DNA of 64,000 nt from Erythrobacter neustonensis (lineage in GTDB: Bacteria > Pseudomonadota > Alphaproteobacteria > Sphingomonadales > Sphingomonadaceae): assembly GCF_001663175.1 (NCBI RefSeq), contig NZ_CP016033.1, positions 558,001-622,000 on the forward strand. The letters run 5' to 3'. The stretch's first letter is position 1. Every line of letters starts with the position of its first letter. Position numbers and translations under genes: made by a program. Shown in pieces: positions 29,587-39,242 of the stretch. Below the pieces are notes generated by a model that worked only from the letters and a program-made list of their open reading frames with translations, was not told the origin of the DNA and searched no databases.

Positions 29587-31068
29587 CTAGGCTGCTGCTG
29601 CTCCAAATCGCGCCAGCACAGCACGCTTGGCTGCCTCAGGAACCTGAATCCAGCATAGCACCAGCAGGGGAATACAGACTGCAGTCGCCAGCGTTAGAGC
29701 GGACAGCCAACCATCAATCCACTGAGCGGCCAACAAGGCCACGCCAATCCCACAGGCTGGCCCAATCAACCGACCTAAGGTGGCTTGATCGGTAAAACCC
29801 GCCTTGACGAAAAGTACGACACAATCAAGAGTGGTTCGCAAAGTAAAAGCTAGCGCGATCCCGGCGAGGCCAATCGTCAGGCCCAAACCGAACAGCATCG
29901 CCAGATAGACCGGCAATTCTGCTAGATGCATAATCCCGGTAAAGCGAGAATTACCACTCGCCTGAATCAGAGTGAAGGGCACATAAGCTAGCGCGTTTGT
30001 CCAGAAACCGATGATGATGATCTGACCGATCAAGACCGACCGCGGATCAAGATCATCCCCCAACCAGAGCTGCAAAAGAGGTCCGGCGAGACAGATTAGG
30101 CCCACGACCATAAACGCATATAGCTGGCCGATAACTACGACGGATACCTTGCCGAGCGCCAGCGATTGCTCCGGGGTCTGCGATGCTAACCGGGGGAAGA
30201 GCACCTGCGCAACTGACCCCGGCAGCATGGCCGTCCGCGAAGCGATCTGAAACGGTACGGAATAGGCGACCACTGCGGCTGCACTAACCGCCGCGCCGAT
30301 CACAAGGCGGTCGGACATGATCATTAATGGGCCGACAATTGCAGTCACCATAATCCAAGATCCATAGGTGAACAAGCTACGCAACTGCTGGAGCGATGCG
30401 ACAAGGCGCTGACCCAAAAGGAAATTGCGCCACATACTGGTCATTATCAGGATCAGTGATGCAAGGCGGCCGAGCACCGATGCCCCGAGTAGCCAGCTAA
30501 GGTCAGTCAAATGGAGCGCTGCCACCAAAAGCGGCAGCAACTGGGACAGCAGATTCCCCACCACTGTCGCGAACGACACTGTACCAAACCGTTCTAACGA
30601 TATAACAGCCCCTGACGACACGCCCGTAAACAGGATAATTGGCACGCACATCGCGAAAAGCCACGACGCTGCCAGCGCCTCCACCCGCAACGCTTCGTCC
30701 GCCTCGAAGAAGGATCCGAAGAAAACTCTGGCCGCAATAAAAACCACCACGCCGCCCAGCACCGCAATACCCGCCGCCCCTACCAGCGCCGACCACACAA
30801 TGCCGGCCCGCACGGCAGATTCTTCCTTATTCGAAGACAGCCGGTGCGTTATTGCCCGACCAAGCCCAAAGTCTACGTGCCCAAAATAGCCGAGCAACAC
30901 GAAACCAACCAACAACGCTCCATAACGATCCGTGCCGATAAGTGAGATATAGAGCGGTATCGTCAGGATGCTGGTCAGAACACCGACCACTGTCGGCAAC
31001 AGATTCACAACGGAATTTTTTACAAGTTTCACAGCCTGATCGCCTTTCGCGGTACTACGCCCCGCCAT
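29587..31068 (-). CDS. Polysaccharide flippase (Wzx-like, MOP superfamily)
   Basis: 493 residues from ATG 31068; a GTG at 31110 would add 14. The N-terminus KLVKNSVVNLLPTVVGVLTS and about fourteen hydrophobic helices fit the polysaccharide transport/MATE-like superfamily. LISLIGTDRYGALLVGF-like and ASRTAMLPGSVAQVLFPRLA segments match Wzx proteins. It is predicted to flip the undecaprenyl-linked repeat unit to the periplasm for polymerisation. Confidence 0.88.
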   Translation of the reverse strand: MAGRSTAKGDQAVKLVKNSVVNLLPTVVGVLTSILTIPLYISLIGTDRYGALLVGFVLLGYFGHVDFGLGRAITHRLSSNKEESAVRAGIVWSALVGAAGIAVLGGVVVFIAARVFFGSFFEADEALRVEALAASWLFAMCVPIILFTGVSSGAVISLERFGTVSFATVVGNLLSQLLPLLVAALHLTDLSWLLGASVLGRLASLILIMTSMWRNFLLGQRLVASLQQLRSLFTYGSWIMVTAIVGPLMIMSDRLVIGAAVSAAAVVAYSVPFQIASRTAMLPGSVAQVLFPRLASQTPEQSLALGKVSVVVIGQLYAFMVVGLICLAGPLLQLWLGDDLDPRSVLIGQIIIIGFWTNALAYVPFTLIQASGNSRFTGIMHLAELPVYLAMLFGLGLTIGLAGIALAFTLRTTLDCVVLFVKAGFTDQATLGRLIGPACGIGVALLAAQWIDGWLSALTLATAVCIPLLVLCWIQVPEAAKRAVLARFGAAAA

Positions 31069-31337
31069 CGTGGGCTGGGAAGCCTTGGATCGTTGCGAAC
31101 CTTGATGCACCTCGATCTTGCGTAAATCAGAATTCTTCGGTTTATGGAAGCTGGAACGTGCTGCAACGCAGCATCGCGTTTGTTCGACTGCAACAGGTCC
31201 GCCTTCTCCGAAGGAAATTGCCGCAAGGAGTGCGCGATCCGTATGGGTAATACGGTTTAAAAAACTGATCTATAAACTCAGCACAAACCGCGAGCAACAC
31301 CGTAAGGCCGCTCGACGTCGACGGCCAAACATTAACG

Positions 31338-32372
31338 ATGGAAACGAGTATGTTCGACGAGAATGCGCCCCCTCGCGCAATAGATTTTGAACTTGGCGAC
31401 GACCTCGAAATCATTGATCGCTGCCCAATGTGTCAATCGCGGGATTGCTTTGTGGCCGCTGACCGTGTCACCGATCTCAATTATGGACGGGACGACGGGC
31501 TGTTCACGTTCATGCGCTGTAACGCGTGCAGGAGCCTCTGGCTGCGCGAACGGCCGGTCGGCGCACGGCTAGGGCGTGCCTACGCGGGCTATTACACTCA
31601 TGCCGATCCCGACACTGGCGCTGGCTCGCGTTCTCTTAAATACATAATCCGCAACGCCTATATCCGCTCACGATACGGGCGCGGTCCGGGTGCGGTGGCA
31701 CGGGCGATGTCTATCGTGGCGCGACTAACGAACAAGAACTTTCAGGGCATCGACCGGCTTTACCGCTTTGCGCCCAAAGCGCCTGCGAAGGTGCTTGACT
31801 ATGGCTGCGGCAGCGGAGCCTATCTTCTGCTCCTGCGGCCGCTGGGTCATGAATTGCAGGGCCTCGAATATGATCCGCAGCTGATTGACGGCCTTTCGAA
31901 ACATGGCATTCCGGTCGGCAACGTTGCGCAGATCGACGAACAGCGATGGCACGAGGAATTCGATCACATCTCGCTCGCACATGTGCTGGAGCACGTACCG
32001 GATCCCCACGCATTGCTGGCGAGGTTGTTTCGTTGGCTAAAGCCCGGCGGCACCTTATTCGTGGAATTGCCCAACGGAGGATCGCGCGGGCTGGACATTT
32101 TTGGCCGACAATGGCGTTGCCTTGAAACGCCCCGCCACTTCGTGATTCCGAGCCGTCAGGCGATGGTCGATGCACTCCTCACGACAGGCTTCGTTAGGCC
32201 AATGCAATATGTCGATCCGACCATCCGCGCCGTGATGTGGCGCAATTCGCTGGCGTCATGCGGGGGTGAAGAGCAGCTCGCAGCAGCAGCAGCAGTGGCC
32301 GCGGCGGGCGCAGAAACCTGCGAGGATACTGAATATCTTACCTTTGTCGCGACCAAACCGGAGGCGCAGTAA
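31338..32372 (+). CDS. Class I SAM-dependent methyltransferase with N-terminal zinc ribbon
   Basis: 344 residues. An N-terminal four-cysteine ribbon (CPMC ... CNAC, about residues 29-62) precedes a Methyltransf_23-type domain with motif I VLDYGCGSGAYLLLLRPLG, the acidic end LEYDP, and post-I FDHISLAHVLEHVPDP. Such zinc-ribbon methyltransferases occur in deoxysugar and polysaccharide clusters. It may methylate a sugar nucleotide or the glycan end. The Ala-rich stretch near residue 315 is unusual. The stop is 2 bases before the next start. Confidence 0.85.
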   Translation: METSMFDENAPPRAIDFELGDDLEIIDRCPMCQSRDCFVAADRVTDLNYGRDDGLFTFMRCNACRSLWLRERPVGARLGRAYAGYYTHADPDTGAGSRSLKYIIRNAYIRSRYGRGPGAVARAMSIVARLTNKNFQGIDRLYRFAPKAPAKVLDYGCGSGAYLLLLRPLGHELQGLEYDPQLIDGLSKHGIPVGNVAQIDEQRWHEEFDHISLAHVLEHVPDPHALLARLFRWLKPGGTLFVELPNGGSRGLDIFGRQWRCLETPRHFVIPSRQAMVDALLTTGFVRPMQYVDPTIRAVMWRNSLASCGGEEQLAAAAAVAAAGAETCEDTEYLTFVATKPEAQ

Positions 32373-32373
32373 A

Positions 32374-33645
32374 ATGGCAAAGCGTTCCTATGTCTCTCAA
32401 AGGATTCCGCCGCAGATCAAGTCAATGCTGCGGCAGTTCAGGGAGGCGATTACCCCGCCGCCAATCGATGAGACAGCACTGTGTGATTATCAGGTCGAAC
32501 CTGAGCATAACGAGCGCCCGCGCGTCACCTCGGTGTTGCAATTCATGACGAAAGGGTCCGACTTCGGTGGAGCTGCAACCGGAATTGACATCTTTTCGCG
32601 CCTTGCGATGGCCTTGCGGCAGAACAGCAACGCTGATGCACGTGTGATTATTACCAATGCAGGCCCAAACTCGGATCCCTCTATTGTTACCAAATATGCA
32701 GCGAAAGCGGGGTTGGACATCCGCCCTGAACAGGTCCAGCTCGTCGTGTCTGCAGGCGACACGATCGAAGTTCGCCCACGTGAGATATTTATTACCCAAA
32801 TTTGGTGGAACATGCTCAATTTTGGCCGAATACGGCATATTCAGGCAGACCTGTTCAATGCCCCGCCCATGCCGTTGATCCGACTTGCCCAGGATTACGA
32901 ACCGGGCTGGCTGGAATTTTCGTCAGCACACATGCTTGCACGTGGCGCCTATGATCATACCGGGCCCCTGTGGACCATCATTAACAGCGGTAGTCTCGCA
33001 CGTTACATTGACGTAATGGCCCACAGCTTCGACCGCCGCTATGTGTTCGAACCGGTGATTGTGGAGGCGCTGCGGCCTTATCTTAATCGCGCGGGCGCGT
33101 CCAAGCGACTCAAGCGGGTGCTGGTCTACGGCCGCCCTAGCGTCGCCCGTAATTGCTTCGGCGCGCTTGTACGGGGCCTGAAAGCTTGGGCGCGCGATTA
33201 TCCGGAATTCGCCGATTGGGAGATCGTCTCAGCGGGCGAGCCGCATGAGCCGGTACCGCTGGGCGATGGACGCAAGCTGACCTCGATCGGCAAGTTGTCG
33301 TTGGAGGACTATGCCGAAATGTTGCTGGGAAGTTCGGTGGGCGTGAGCCTTATGGCCTCCCCTCACCCGAGCTACCCTCCGCTTGAAATGGCACATTTCG
33401 GTCTGAATACCGTGACCAACAGTTATCTCTGCAAGGATTTGGCGAACTTCCACCCGAACATCATTTCGATCTCGTCGATCACGGACGGCGAACTGGCATC
33501 GGCTATTGCTGAGGCCTGTCGCCGTACCCCAGGAGCCGCGCCCGAAGCGATCAATCCGACCTACATCCGGACGGAAACGTATCCATTTTTGCACGACTTA
33601 GCACGCGATCTCTGCGAAGTGTTTGCGCCGGTCGCCAAGTCCTAG
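32374..33645 (+). CDS. WsaF-like glycosyltransferase, rhamnosyltransferase candidate
   Basis: 423 residues from ATG 32374, directly after the methyltransferase. The N-terminal Rossmann part contains FMTKGSDFGGAATGIDIFSR and WWNMLNFGRI; the C-terminal part contains VLVYGRPSVARNCFGALVRG, a low-GC-neutral loop, and SLMASPHPSYPPLEMAHFG. This arrangement resembles the WsaF family of rhamnan-assembling GT-B enzymes. With rmlABCD nearby, dTDP-L-rhamnose is a likely donor. The linkage is unknown. Confidence 0.75.
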   Translation: MAKRSYVSQRIPPQIKSMLRQFREAITPPPIDETALCDYQVEPEHNERPRVTSVLQFMTKGSDFGGAATGIDIFSRLAMALRQNSNADARVIITNAGPNSDPSIVTKYAAKAGLDIRPEQVQLVVSAGDTIEVRPREIFITQIWWNMLNFGRIRHIQADLFNAPPMPLIRLAQDYEPGWLEFSSAHMLARGAYDHTGPLWTIINSGSLARYIDVMAHSFDRRYVFEPVIVEALRPYLNRAGASKRLKRVLVYGRPSVARNCFGALVRGLKAWARDYPEFADWEIVSAGEPHEPVPLGDGRKLTSIGKLSLEDYAEMLLGSSVGVSLMASPHPSYPPLEMAHFGLNTVTNSYLCKDLANFHPNIISISSITDGELASAIAEACRRTPGAAPEAINPTYIRTETYPFLHDLARDLCEVFAPVAKS

Positions 33646-33657
33646 AAGGCATTGGCA

Positions 33658-34887
33658 TCAGTCGCGACCCTGTCCCGCCAGCAGCCGGCGGAACGTTCCC
33701 GCGAAGCTGCGCAAGATTTCCTTCGCGCCGAGCATGCGGGCATTGCGCCCGAGCGCAAGATTGATGAAGCGCGGGCGCTCGCGTCCGGACAGCATCATCG
33801 CGGCGAGCCGCGGCAGGACCATGCCTTTGCGTCTCGCCTGGAAGGGCTGCATGTGGTTGAGCGATCGAAGGCTGAGCGGTTCGCTGGCGATGGCACCGCT
33901 GGTGATAGCCTCGCCAACGATAGCCTCACCCCGAAGCGTGCGCGTCAACATGATGCTGCGCCCTTCCCGCTCGTCGAACAGCGGGTTACCATCCGCGTCG
34001 CAATACCATCCATCGGCACATACGATGTCGGCGAACTCGCCGACCCCGTCGGGACAGATTTTGCAACGGAATTGCAGGTGGCGGTTGAGGATGCGCCCCC
34101 AACTGGTATCGTAATCCATGGTGAAGGCCGTGCCGTCATCCAGACGTGCGGTGGCAAAGCCCGGCCAGCCATCGCCGCGATAGCGGAACGATGCCACCCG
34201 GCTCTCGTCTTGGACGCCCATCGCCGTCAATAATGCCGAAGTGCCGCCATAGCTGGGCACGCCCGCGCACATGAATGCGATCATCACCGGCACCTTCTGG
34301 TTCACGCGCGGGTCGCGCCGCGCCAACTGGCGCAGTCCGGCAACATCGCAGGGCTTGCCGACGAAAGCGAACCTGCCGGGTGCATCGAGCCGCGCGCCAA
34401 TATCGGCTAGTGGCGAGGACGGGGCATAGCGCGAACCGGCCGCATGGAACACGTCGTCGCGCCCCGTGCTGATTACCATCGCATTGCGCACGGGCGAATC
34501 CTGCGCAACAGCGGTCTGCACGACATAGTCGATTGCGCCGCTCGCAAGCAGGTGGACGAGAATACCCGACAGGCCGCCGCCTGACGAAGCGTTGCGGCGC
34601 AGCTCTTCGTCGGTACTCCATCCGAGCCGGGCTTCGACCAACGGTCCCCAGACCGGATGATAATCCGCGCCCACAGTGGTTGCATCGTGACGGATATTAG
34701 CACCGGGACACACTGCGTCGATCGTTTCGGCCAATGCGGGAGGGATCGGATCGACAGCGTTGGGACGCATATACCCTTCGGACGAGACCTCCATCACGAT
34801 CGGTGATGTGCCGTGCCCTGCAATGCCCGCACATAGCCCGCAGCCTGCACAGAGTCCGTTATTCTTGATCGTTTCGATATCAAACAT
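33658..34887 (-). CDS. Coenzyme F420 hydrogenase/dehydrogenase beta-subunit-like Fe-S protein
   Basis: 409 residues. A 4Fe-4S cluster motif CAGCGLC lies near the N-terminus with a fourth Cys in DAVCPG. The family core has SSGGGLSGILVHLL, GKPCDVAGLRQLA and, later, FRCKICPDGVGEFADIVCAD, another cysteine group. Proteins of this FrhB/FdhB family occur in polysaccharide clusters next to pyruvyl transferases and are thought to carry out a redox step on a sugar. Its start overlaps the pyruvyl transferase stop by 8 bases. F420 use is not implied. Confidence 0.85.
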   Translation of the reverse strand: MFDIETIKNNGLCAGCGLCAGIAGHGTSPIVMEVSSEGYMRPNAVDPIPPALAETIDAVCPGANIRHDATTVGADYHPVWGPLVEARLGWSTDEELRRNASSGGGLSGILVHLLASGAIDYVVQTAVAQDSPVRNAMVISTGRDDVFHAAGSRYAPSSPLADIGARLDAPGRFAFVGKPCDVAGLRQLARRDPRVNQKVPVMIAFMCAGVPSYGGTSALLTAMGVQDESRVASFRYRGDGWPGFATARLDDGTAFTMDYDTSWGRILNRHLQFRCKICPDGVGEFADIVCADGWYCDADGNPLFDEREGRSIMLTRTLRGEAIVGEAITSGAIASEPLSLRSLNHMQPFQARRKGMVLPRLAAMMLSGRERPRFINLALGRNARMLGAKEILRSFAGTFRRLLAGQGRD

Positions 34888-36085
34888 GACGTGCAGCCGC
34901 TTCGGCGATGATTGCGTCGAGAGCAGTGCGATAGCTCCCTAGCCGCCGTTGTGCTTCGGCATTGGCGGCAATAGCCTGCTCACGAATTGCCGGCAGATCA
35001 GCAAGCGCGGCATCGAAGCGCGTCATCACTGCCGCATTGTCCTCGCATGTCAGATCCGCATTCCAGCCGTAACCGAGCGAGTTGAAAAGCCCGCTGAATT
35101 TGCGACTGTACCCAAGCGGCACCACCGCGGTTCCGGACGAAATCGCTGCGATGGTCGCGTGCATTCGGCTTCCCGCAAAAAGATCGAGCCCCGCAATGTA
35201 GCTCTTTGCCTGCGAAGGCCCGGAGAATCGCGGCGGCAAGACCGCAGCGGGATAACGCCCGTACAGTTCCTCGGCGAGTGCGTAATCGTCCTCATAGGGC
35301 GTCGAGGCCGCCAGAACGTGAGGCACAAGATGCAATTCGGCCCGCGGTTCGCGCGCGATGCGATCAACCAGCGCGTCGATCAGCGCGGGGTAATCGACCG
35401 TCAGCTTGATCCTGTCACCGGTCGCCAGATCGCGGCGGTATAGCAGCGCCGAAACATTGAGGCCGACCTTGATCGGCCCCGATGCCAGATCGCGCGCGTC
35501 CTTGCCCTGCGCAGGCGTGAAAGGCAGCGCGAAGGCGACATCGGTGGTGAGCGCGGAACGGTGCCCCATGCCAAGCTCTTCCAGCACCTTGAACGATGTC
35601 TCGTCGCGGGCGAACACCGTCTGCGCCATGTTCATCACGCCCACTGCTGCATGGCGAGCGACAGATGTGTGGAACGGACCGATCGTCTGCGGACTGAGGA
35701 TCAGCGGCCCGCGGCTGCGCTGGGCGGCGATCTTCGAACCAATAATCAGCCAGAACCGCCGCGCGGCGTAAATGTCAGAGAAACTGTCGCCGCCGCCGAT
35801 ATCGAACACCACATCGCACTGGCGCAGCGTCCGGTGCAGGCTGGAAGCAGGATTGGCCAGCGCCTTGTAGCCGATATTCTCGAAATGGTTCTCGTAGGCG
35901 ATTTCGTGGCTGTAATCGAAGGCGCCGCGCACGCCCATCAGATGAAACACCGGCCGCCGGCCCACCTTTTCCGTTGCCGCCGCGATCAGATTGGCATTGG
36001 CCACACTGAGTGCACCGACGCCGAGGTTCTCGGACAGGCACGAATGCCACAGCAAACCGATATGTAATGGAAGAGCGTCTGTCAT
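34880..36085 (-). CDS. Polysaccharide pyruvyl transferase family protein
   Basis: 401 residues from ATG 36085; GTG 36094 is an alternative overlapping the preceding gene. It has the pyruvyl transferase landmarks: an N-terminal GVGALSVANANLI, DVVFDIGGGDSFSDIY, and GSRMHATIAAISSGTAVVPL in the C-terminal half. These enzymes add ketal-linked pyruvate from PEP to a sugar, giving the polymer negative charge. It is in a three-gene unit with a methyltransferase upstream and the Fe-S protein downstream. Confidence 0.88.
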   Translation of the reverse strand: MTDALPLHIGLLWHSCLSENLGVGALSVANANLIAAATEKVGRRPVFHLMGVRGAFDYSHEIAYENHFENIGYKALANPASSLHRTLRQCDVVFDIGGGDSFSDIYAARRFWLIIGSKIAAQRSRGPLILSPQTIGPFHTSVARHAAVGVMNMAQTVFARDETSFKVLEELGMGHRSALTTDVAFALPFTPAQGKDARDLASGPIKVGLNVSALLYRRDLATGDRIKLTVDYPALIDALVDRIAREPRAELHLVPHVLAASTPYEDDYALAEELYGRYPAAVLPPRFSGPSQAKSYIAGLDLFAGSRMHATIAAISSGTAVVPLGYSRKFSGLFNSLGYGWNADLTCEDNAAVMTRFDAALADLPAIREQAIAANAEAQRRLGSYRTALDAIIAEAAARHV

Positions 36086-36086
36086 G

Positions 36087-36782
36087 TCAGGCACCGCGCG
36101 CTGCGATCAACGAACTTACAAAGACAAGCGCCAGCCGTTCGCTGGTGTGAACTGCATCGGGGAACAGGGCACCGAAGAATATCCGTCCGATCATCTTCGT
36201 GCCATCGAGCCTCATTGCCGCACCGCGCTCATCGACGCGCCGGGTAACCCCGACATAGAAGCGCATGCGGGGGATCGGATCGGGCAGCCAGTGCAGGAAC
36301 GGAGAGGCCGAATGGGGATCGATCGGGAACCAGTAATTCGGCGTTTGGACGTAATAGGCCTTGCCGACACGGCGGATCTCATTGGCGAAGTCGAACATAT
36401 TGGCATAGCTGCCGACGTGCTCGACGACCGAATTCGAATGGACGAGATCAAAACTGCCGTCCGCGTATTGCGGCATGTTGCAAGCGTTGCCTGCAACGTT
36501 GGTGAACCGCAGCCCCGCGGCCACGTGTTCTGAAAAGAGGGCCAACTCGTCGCCGTAATTGAGAAGCGTGACGTGGACTTTCTCGCGCAGTTGTGGCGCG
36601 AGCATATTCCAGTATTCGGCCCGCCCCCCGACATCCAGGATGGTGATCGTCTCGCGCCCTGCAAGCAATGTCTCGATCAGGCGGTTGATCGCCGCGAAGC
36701 GCGTTATTCGGAAATGGCGCTGCATCGTGGTGAACCACTTGCCTTCGTTGCGGCGGGTGGGCCGGGGAGTGTCTGCGGTCAT
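36087..36782 (-). CDS. Class I SAM-dependent methyltransferase
   Basis: 231 residues. Motif I is ITILDVGGRAEYWNML, followed by FDLVHSNSVVEHVGSYANM and YYVQTPNYWFPIDPHSASPF. This subgroup is frequent in polysaccharide clusters, but its acceptor is not known. It lies 12 bases after rmlB and 1 base before the pyruvyl transferase ATG, and is therefore probably part of the rml transcript. Confidence 0.85.
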   Translation of the reverse strand: MTADTPRPTRRNEGKWFTTMQRHFRITRFAAINRLIETLLAGRETITILDVGGRAEYWNMLAPQLREKVHVTLLNYGDELALFSEHVAAGLRFTNVAGNACNMPQYADGSFDLVHSNSVVEHVGSYANMFDFANEIRRVGKAYYVQTPNYWFPIDPHSASPFLHWLPDPIPRMRFYVGVTRRVDERGAAMRLDGTKMIGRIFFGALFPDAVHTSERLALVFVSSLIAARGA

Positions 36783-36794
36783 GCCTCTCGCCTC

Positions 36795-37850
36795 TTATTG
36801 AATGCGCGCAGCAAGCGGACGCCACCAGTTTTCGTTGTCGAGATACCAGCGCAAGGTCTGGCGCAGACCTTCCTCGAAACCGCGCTCGGGCGCATAGGCG
36901 AGTTCGGCGCGCGCCTTGGTCTCGTCAATGGCGTAGCGACGGTCATGGCCGGCACGGTCGGTGACGAAGCTCTTGAGGCTGCTCGTCGCCTCGCCCTTGG
37001 CCGCAGGCGCATCGGGGTAGCGCGCGGCAAGGCCGTCCACCTCGGCAAAAGCCCGGTCGACTTCGGCGCAGATCGTGTCGATAACCTCCATATTAGGCAG
37101 TTCAGCGCCGCCTCCGATATTGTAGGTTTCACCGGGCCGGCCCTTAGCGAGACAGGCTTCGATCCCGCGGCAGTGATCCTCGACATGGAGCCAATCGCGC
37201 ACGTTCATGCCGTCGCCGTATATCGGCAGGCTGCGCCCGTGGAGCGCGTTCAGCAGAAACAGCGGGATCAGCTTTTCGGGATATTGGTAGGGCCCGTAAT
37301 TGTTCGAACAATTGCTGGTCGTCACGTCTAACCCAAAGGTATGGTGATAGGCACGGACTAGGTGATCGGAAGCTGCTTTCGACGCCGAATAGGGTGAATT
37401 GGGGGCATAAGGCGTCGTTTCGCTGAAAGCCGGATCGTTCGGCCCGAGCGAACCGAAAACTTCGTCGGTGGAGATATGGTGGAAGCGGTGAGCAACCCCG
37501 GTGCCCGCCAACCACACCGTGCGCGCGGCTTTCAGCAGGCTGTTGGTGCCAAGGATATTGGTGTCGATAAAGGCGTCCGGTCCGACAATCGAACGATCGA
37601 CATGGCTTTCTGCAGCGAAATGCACCAGCGTGTCGATCGCGTGATCACGCAACAGACCTTCAACCAGTTCGGTGTCGCGGATATCGCCTTCCACCAGCTC
37701 GGCCTTGGCGCCACCAAGGGTCGAGCGATTGCCAGCATAGGTCAGCGCATCGAGCACCACGACCAAGTCATCCGGGTGCCTGGCATTCCAATAATGCACG
37801 AAATTGCCGCCGATGAAGCCGGCCCCGCCGGTAACTAGCAGATTAGCCAA
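36795..37850 (-). CDS. rmlB: dTDP-glucose 4,6-dehydratase
   Basis: 351 residues. TTG at 37850 is the preferred start, because AGGAGG lies six bases upstream, inside the end of rmlD; the product then begins MANLLVTGGAGFIGGNFVHY. Rossmann motif TGGAGFIG and the catalytic YSASKAASD are present. It converts dTDP-glucose to dTDP-4-keto-6-deoxyglucose. It overlaps rmlD by 8 bases and is the last of the four rml genes. Confidence 0.95.
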   Translation of the reverse strand: MANLLVTGGAGFIGGNFVHYWNARHPDDLVVVLDALTYAGNRSTLGGAKAELVEGDIRDTELVEGLLRDHAIDTLVHFAAESHVDRSIVGPDAFIDTNILGTNSLLKAARTVWLAGTGVAHRFHHISTDEVFGSLGPNDPAFSETTPYAPNSPYSASKAASDHLVRAYHHTFGLDVTTSNCSNNYGPYQYPEKLIPLFLLNALHGRSLPIYGDGMNVRDWLHVEDHCRGIEACLAKGRPGETYNIGGGAELPNMEVIDTICAEVDRAFAEVDGLAARYPDAPAAKGEATSSLKSFVTDRAGHDRRYAIDETKARAELAYAPERGFEEGLRQTLRWYLDNENWWRPLAARIQ

Positions 37851-38700
37851 GCTTAGCCTCCTCAATCAGCATCAGGCGCAGATGTTCGCGCCATGGAACC
37901 ACACGGTCGCCCAACAGCGCGCGCGTCGCGCTGCAATCGAGCAACGAGAATGCGGGCCGGCGCGCAGGTGTGGGATAATCGGCAGTCGAAATCGGGTTGA
38001 TCACCGGAACCTGCTTGATCAGCCCCAGCGCGTGCCCCTCCTCGGCGATAGCGAGCGCAAATTCGTGCCAGCTGATGGCGCCGTCATCGCTGTGGTGGAA
38101 GATGCCGGTGGCCTGATTTTCGATCAGCGCCCAGATCGTGCGCGCAAGGCCGGTCCCCCATGTCGGTGACCCGATCTGGTCATTCACCACGCCGATCTCG
38201 CCGCGCTCGTTCATCAGCCGGATCATGGTGCGCACGAAATTGGCCCCGCCCGCTTCGTAAACCCACGCCGTGCGGACCAGCAGATCTTCGGGCCGCAACG
38301 CGTCCTCGCCCGCAGCCTTGGTGCGCCCGTACACCGATTGCGGATTGCGCGCATCGCCGGGCGCATAGGGCGTGGCCGCGCTGCCATCGAACACGTAATC
38401 GGTCGACACGTGCACCACCTTGCCGCCCGACTGGCCCATCGCCTCGACCATGATTGCGACCGCGTCAGCGTTGATCGCACGCGCAAGATCGGCGTCGTTT
38501 TCGGCCTTGTCGACGGCAGTGTAAGCGGCGGTATTGATTATCAGGTCTGGGGCCTCAACCACCAACCGCGCCCGCAACATCGCGCTGTCGGTGAGGTCGA
38601 CATCCTCGATGTCGATCGCATTCACCCCGGCCCATGCGGGCGCATTGCGCTGCAGTGCCCCGCCAAGCTGGCCGTTGGCACCAGTGATCAGAACCCTCAT
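37843..38700 (-). CDS. rmlD: dTDP-4-dehydrorhamnose reductase
   Basis: 285 residues. The reductase begins [36 protein letters not shown] and the catalytic YGRTKAAGE follow. It carries out the last step to dTDP-L-rhamnose. ATGA overlap with rmlC upstream. Confidence 0.95.
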   Translation of the reverse strand: MRVLITGANGQLGGALQRNAPAWAGVNAIDIEDVDLTDSAMLRARLVVEAPDLIINTAAYTAVDKAENDADLARAINADAVAIMVEAMGQSGGKVVHVSTDYVFDGSAATPYAPGDARNPQSVYGRTKAAGEDALRPEDLLVRTAWVYEAGGANFVRTMIRLMNERGEIGVVNDQIGSPTWGTGLARTIWALIENQATGIFHHSDDGAISWHEFALAIAEEGHALGLIKQVPVINPISTADYPTPARRPAFSLLDCSATRALLGDRVVPWREHLRLMLIEEAKLG

Positions 38701-39242
38701 GCAAACACCTTCACATCCGCAAGCGAAAGCCCGCGCGCGTCCTTTTCCGAAATCAGCGGATCGAGCCCGATCAGGGGCCAGTCGATCCCCACAGCGGGGT
38801 CACCCCATGCCAATGTGTGCTCCGACTGCGGCGCATAGGGCGCGGTGCATTTGTAGAGAAAGTCGGTGTCGTCCTCGAGGGTCAGAAACCCATGCGCGAA
38901 GCCTTCGGGCACCCAGAGCATCCGCTTGTTGGCCGCGCTCAGTTCTACCCCGACCCATTGCCCGAATGTCGGCGACGACCCACGCAAGTCGACAGCGACG
39001 TCGAACACCGCCCCGCGGGCCACCCGCACCAGCTTGCCCTGCGGGCCGGGATTTTGAAAATGCAGCCCGCGCAAAACACCTTTCTGCGATCGGCTGTGAT
39101 TGTCCTGAACGAAGTTCAGGTTCAACCCGGCATTGGCGAAGGCCTCCGCATTCCAGGTTTCCATGAAGAACCCGCGTGCATCGCCGAACACGCGCGGCTC
39201 GATGATCAGCACGCCGGAAAGCGTGGTTTCGATAATATTCAC
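38697..39242 (-). CDS. rmlC: dTDP-4-dehydrorhamnose 3,5-epimerase
   Basis: 181 residues from GTG 39242, overlapping the rmlA stop. The cupin shows [17 protein letters not shown], the catalytic His region [14 protein letters not shown], and [19 protein letters not shown]. It epimerises dTDP-4-keto-6-deoxyglucose at C3 and C5. Confidence 0.95.
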   Translation of the reverse strand: MNIIETTLSGVLIIEPRVFGDARGFFMETWNAEAFANAGLNLNFVQDNHSRSQKGVLRGLHFQNPGPQGKLVRVARGAVFDVAVDLRGSSPTFGQWVGVELSAANKRMLWVPEGFAHGFLTLEDDTDFLYKCTAPYAPQSEHTLAWGDPAVGIDWPLIGLDPLISEKDARGLSLADVKVFA

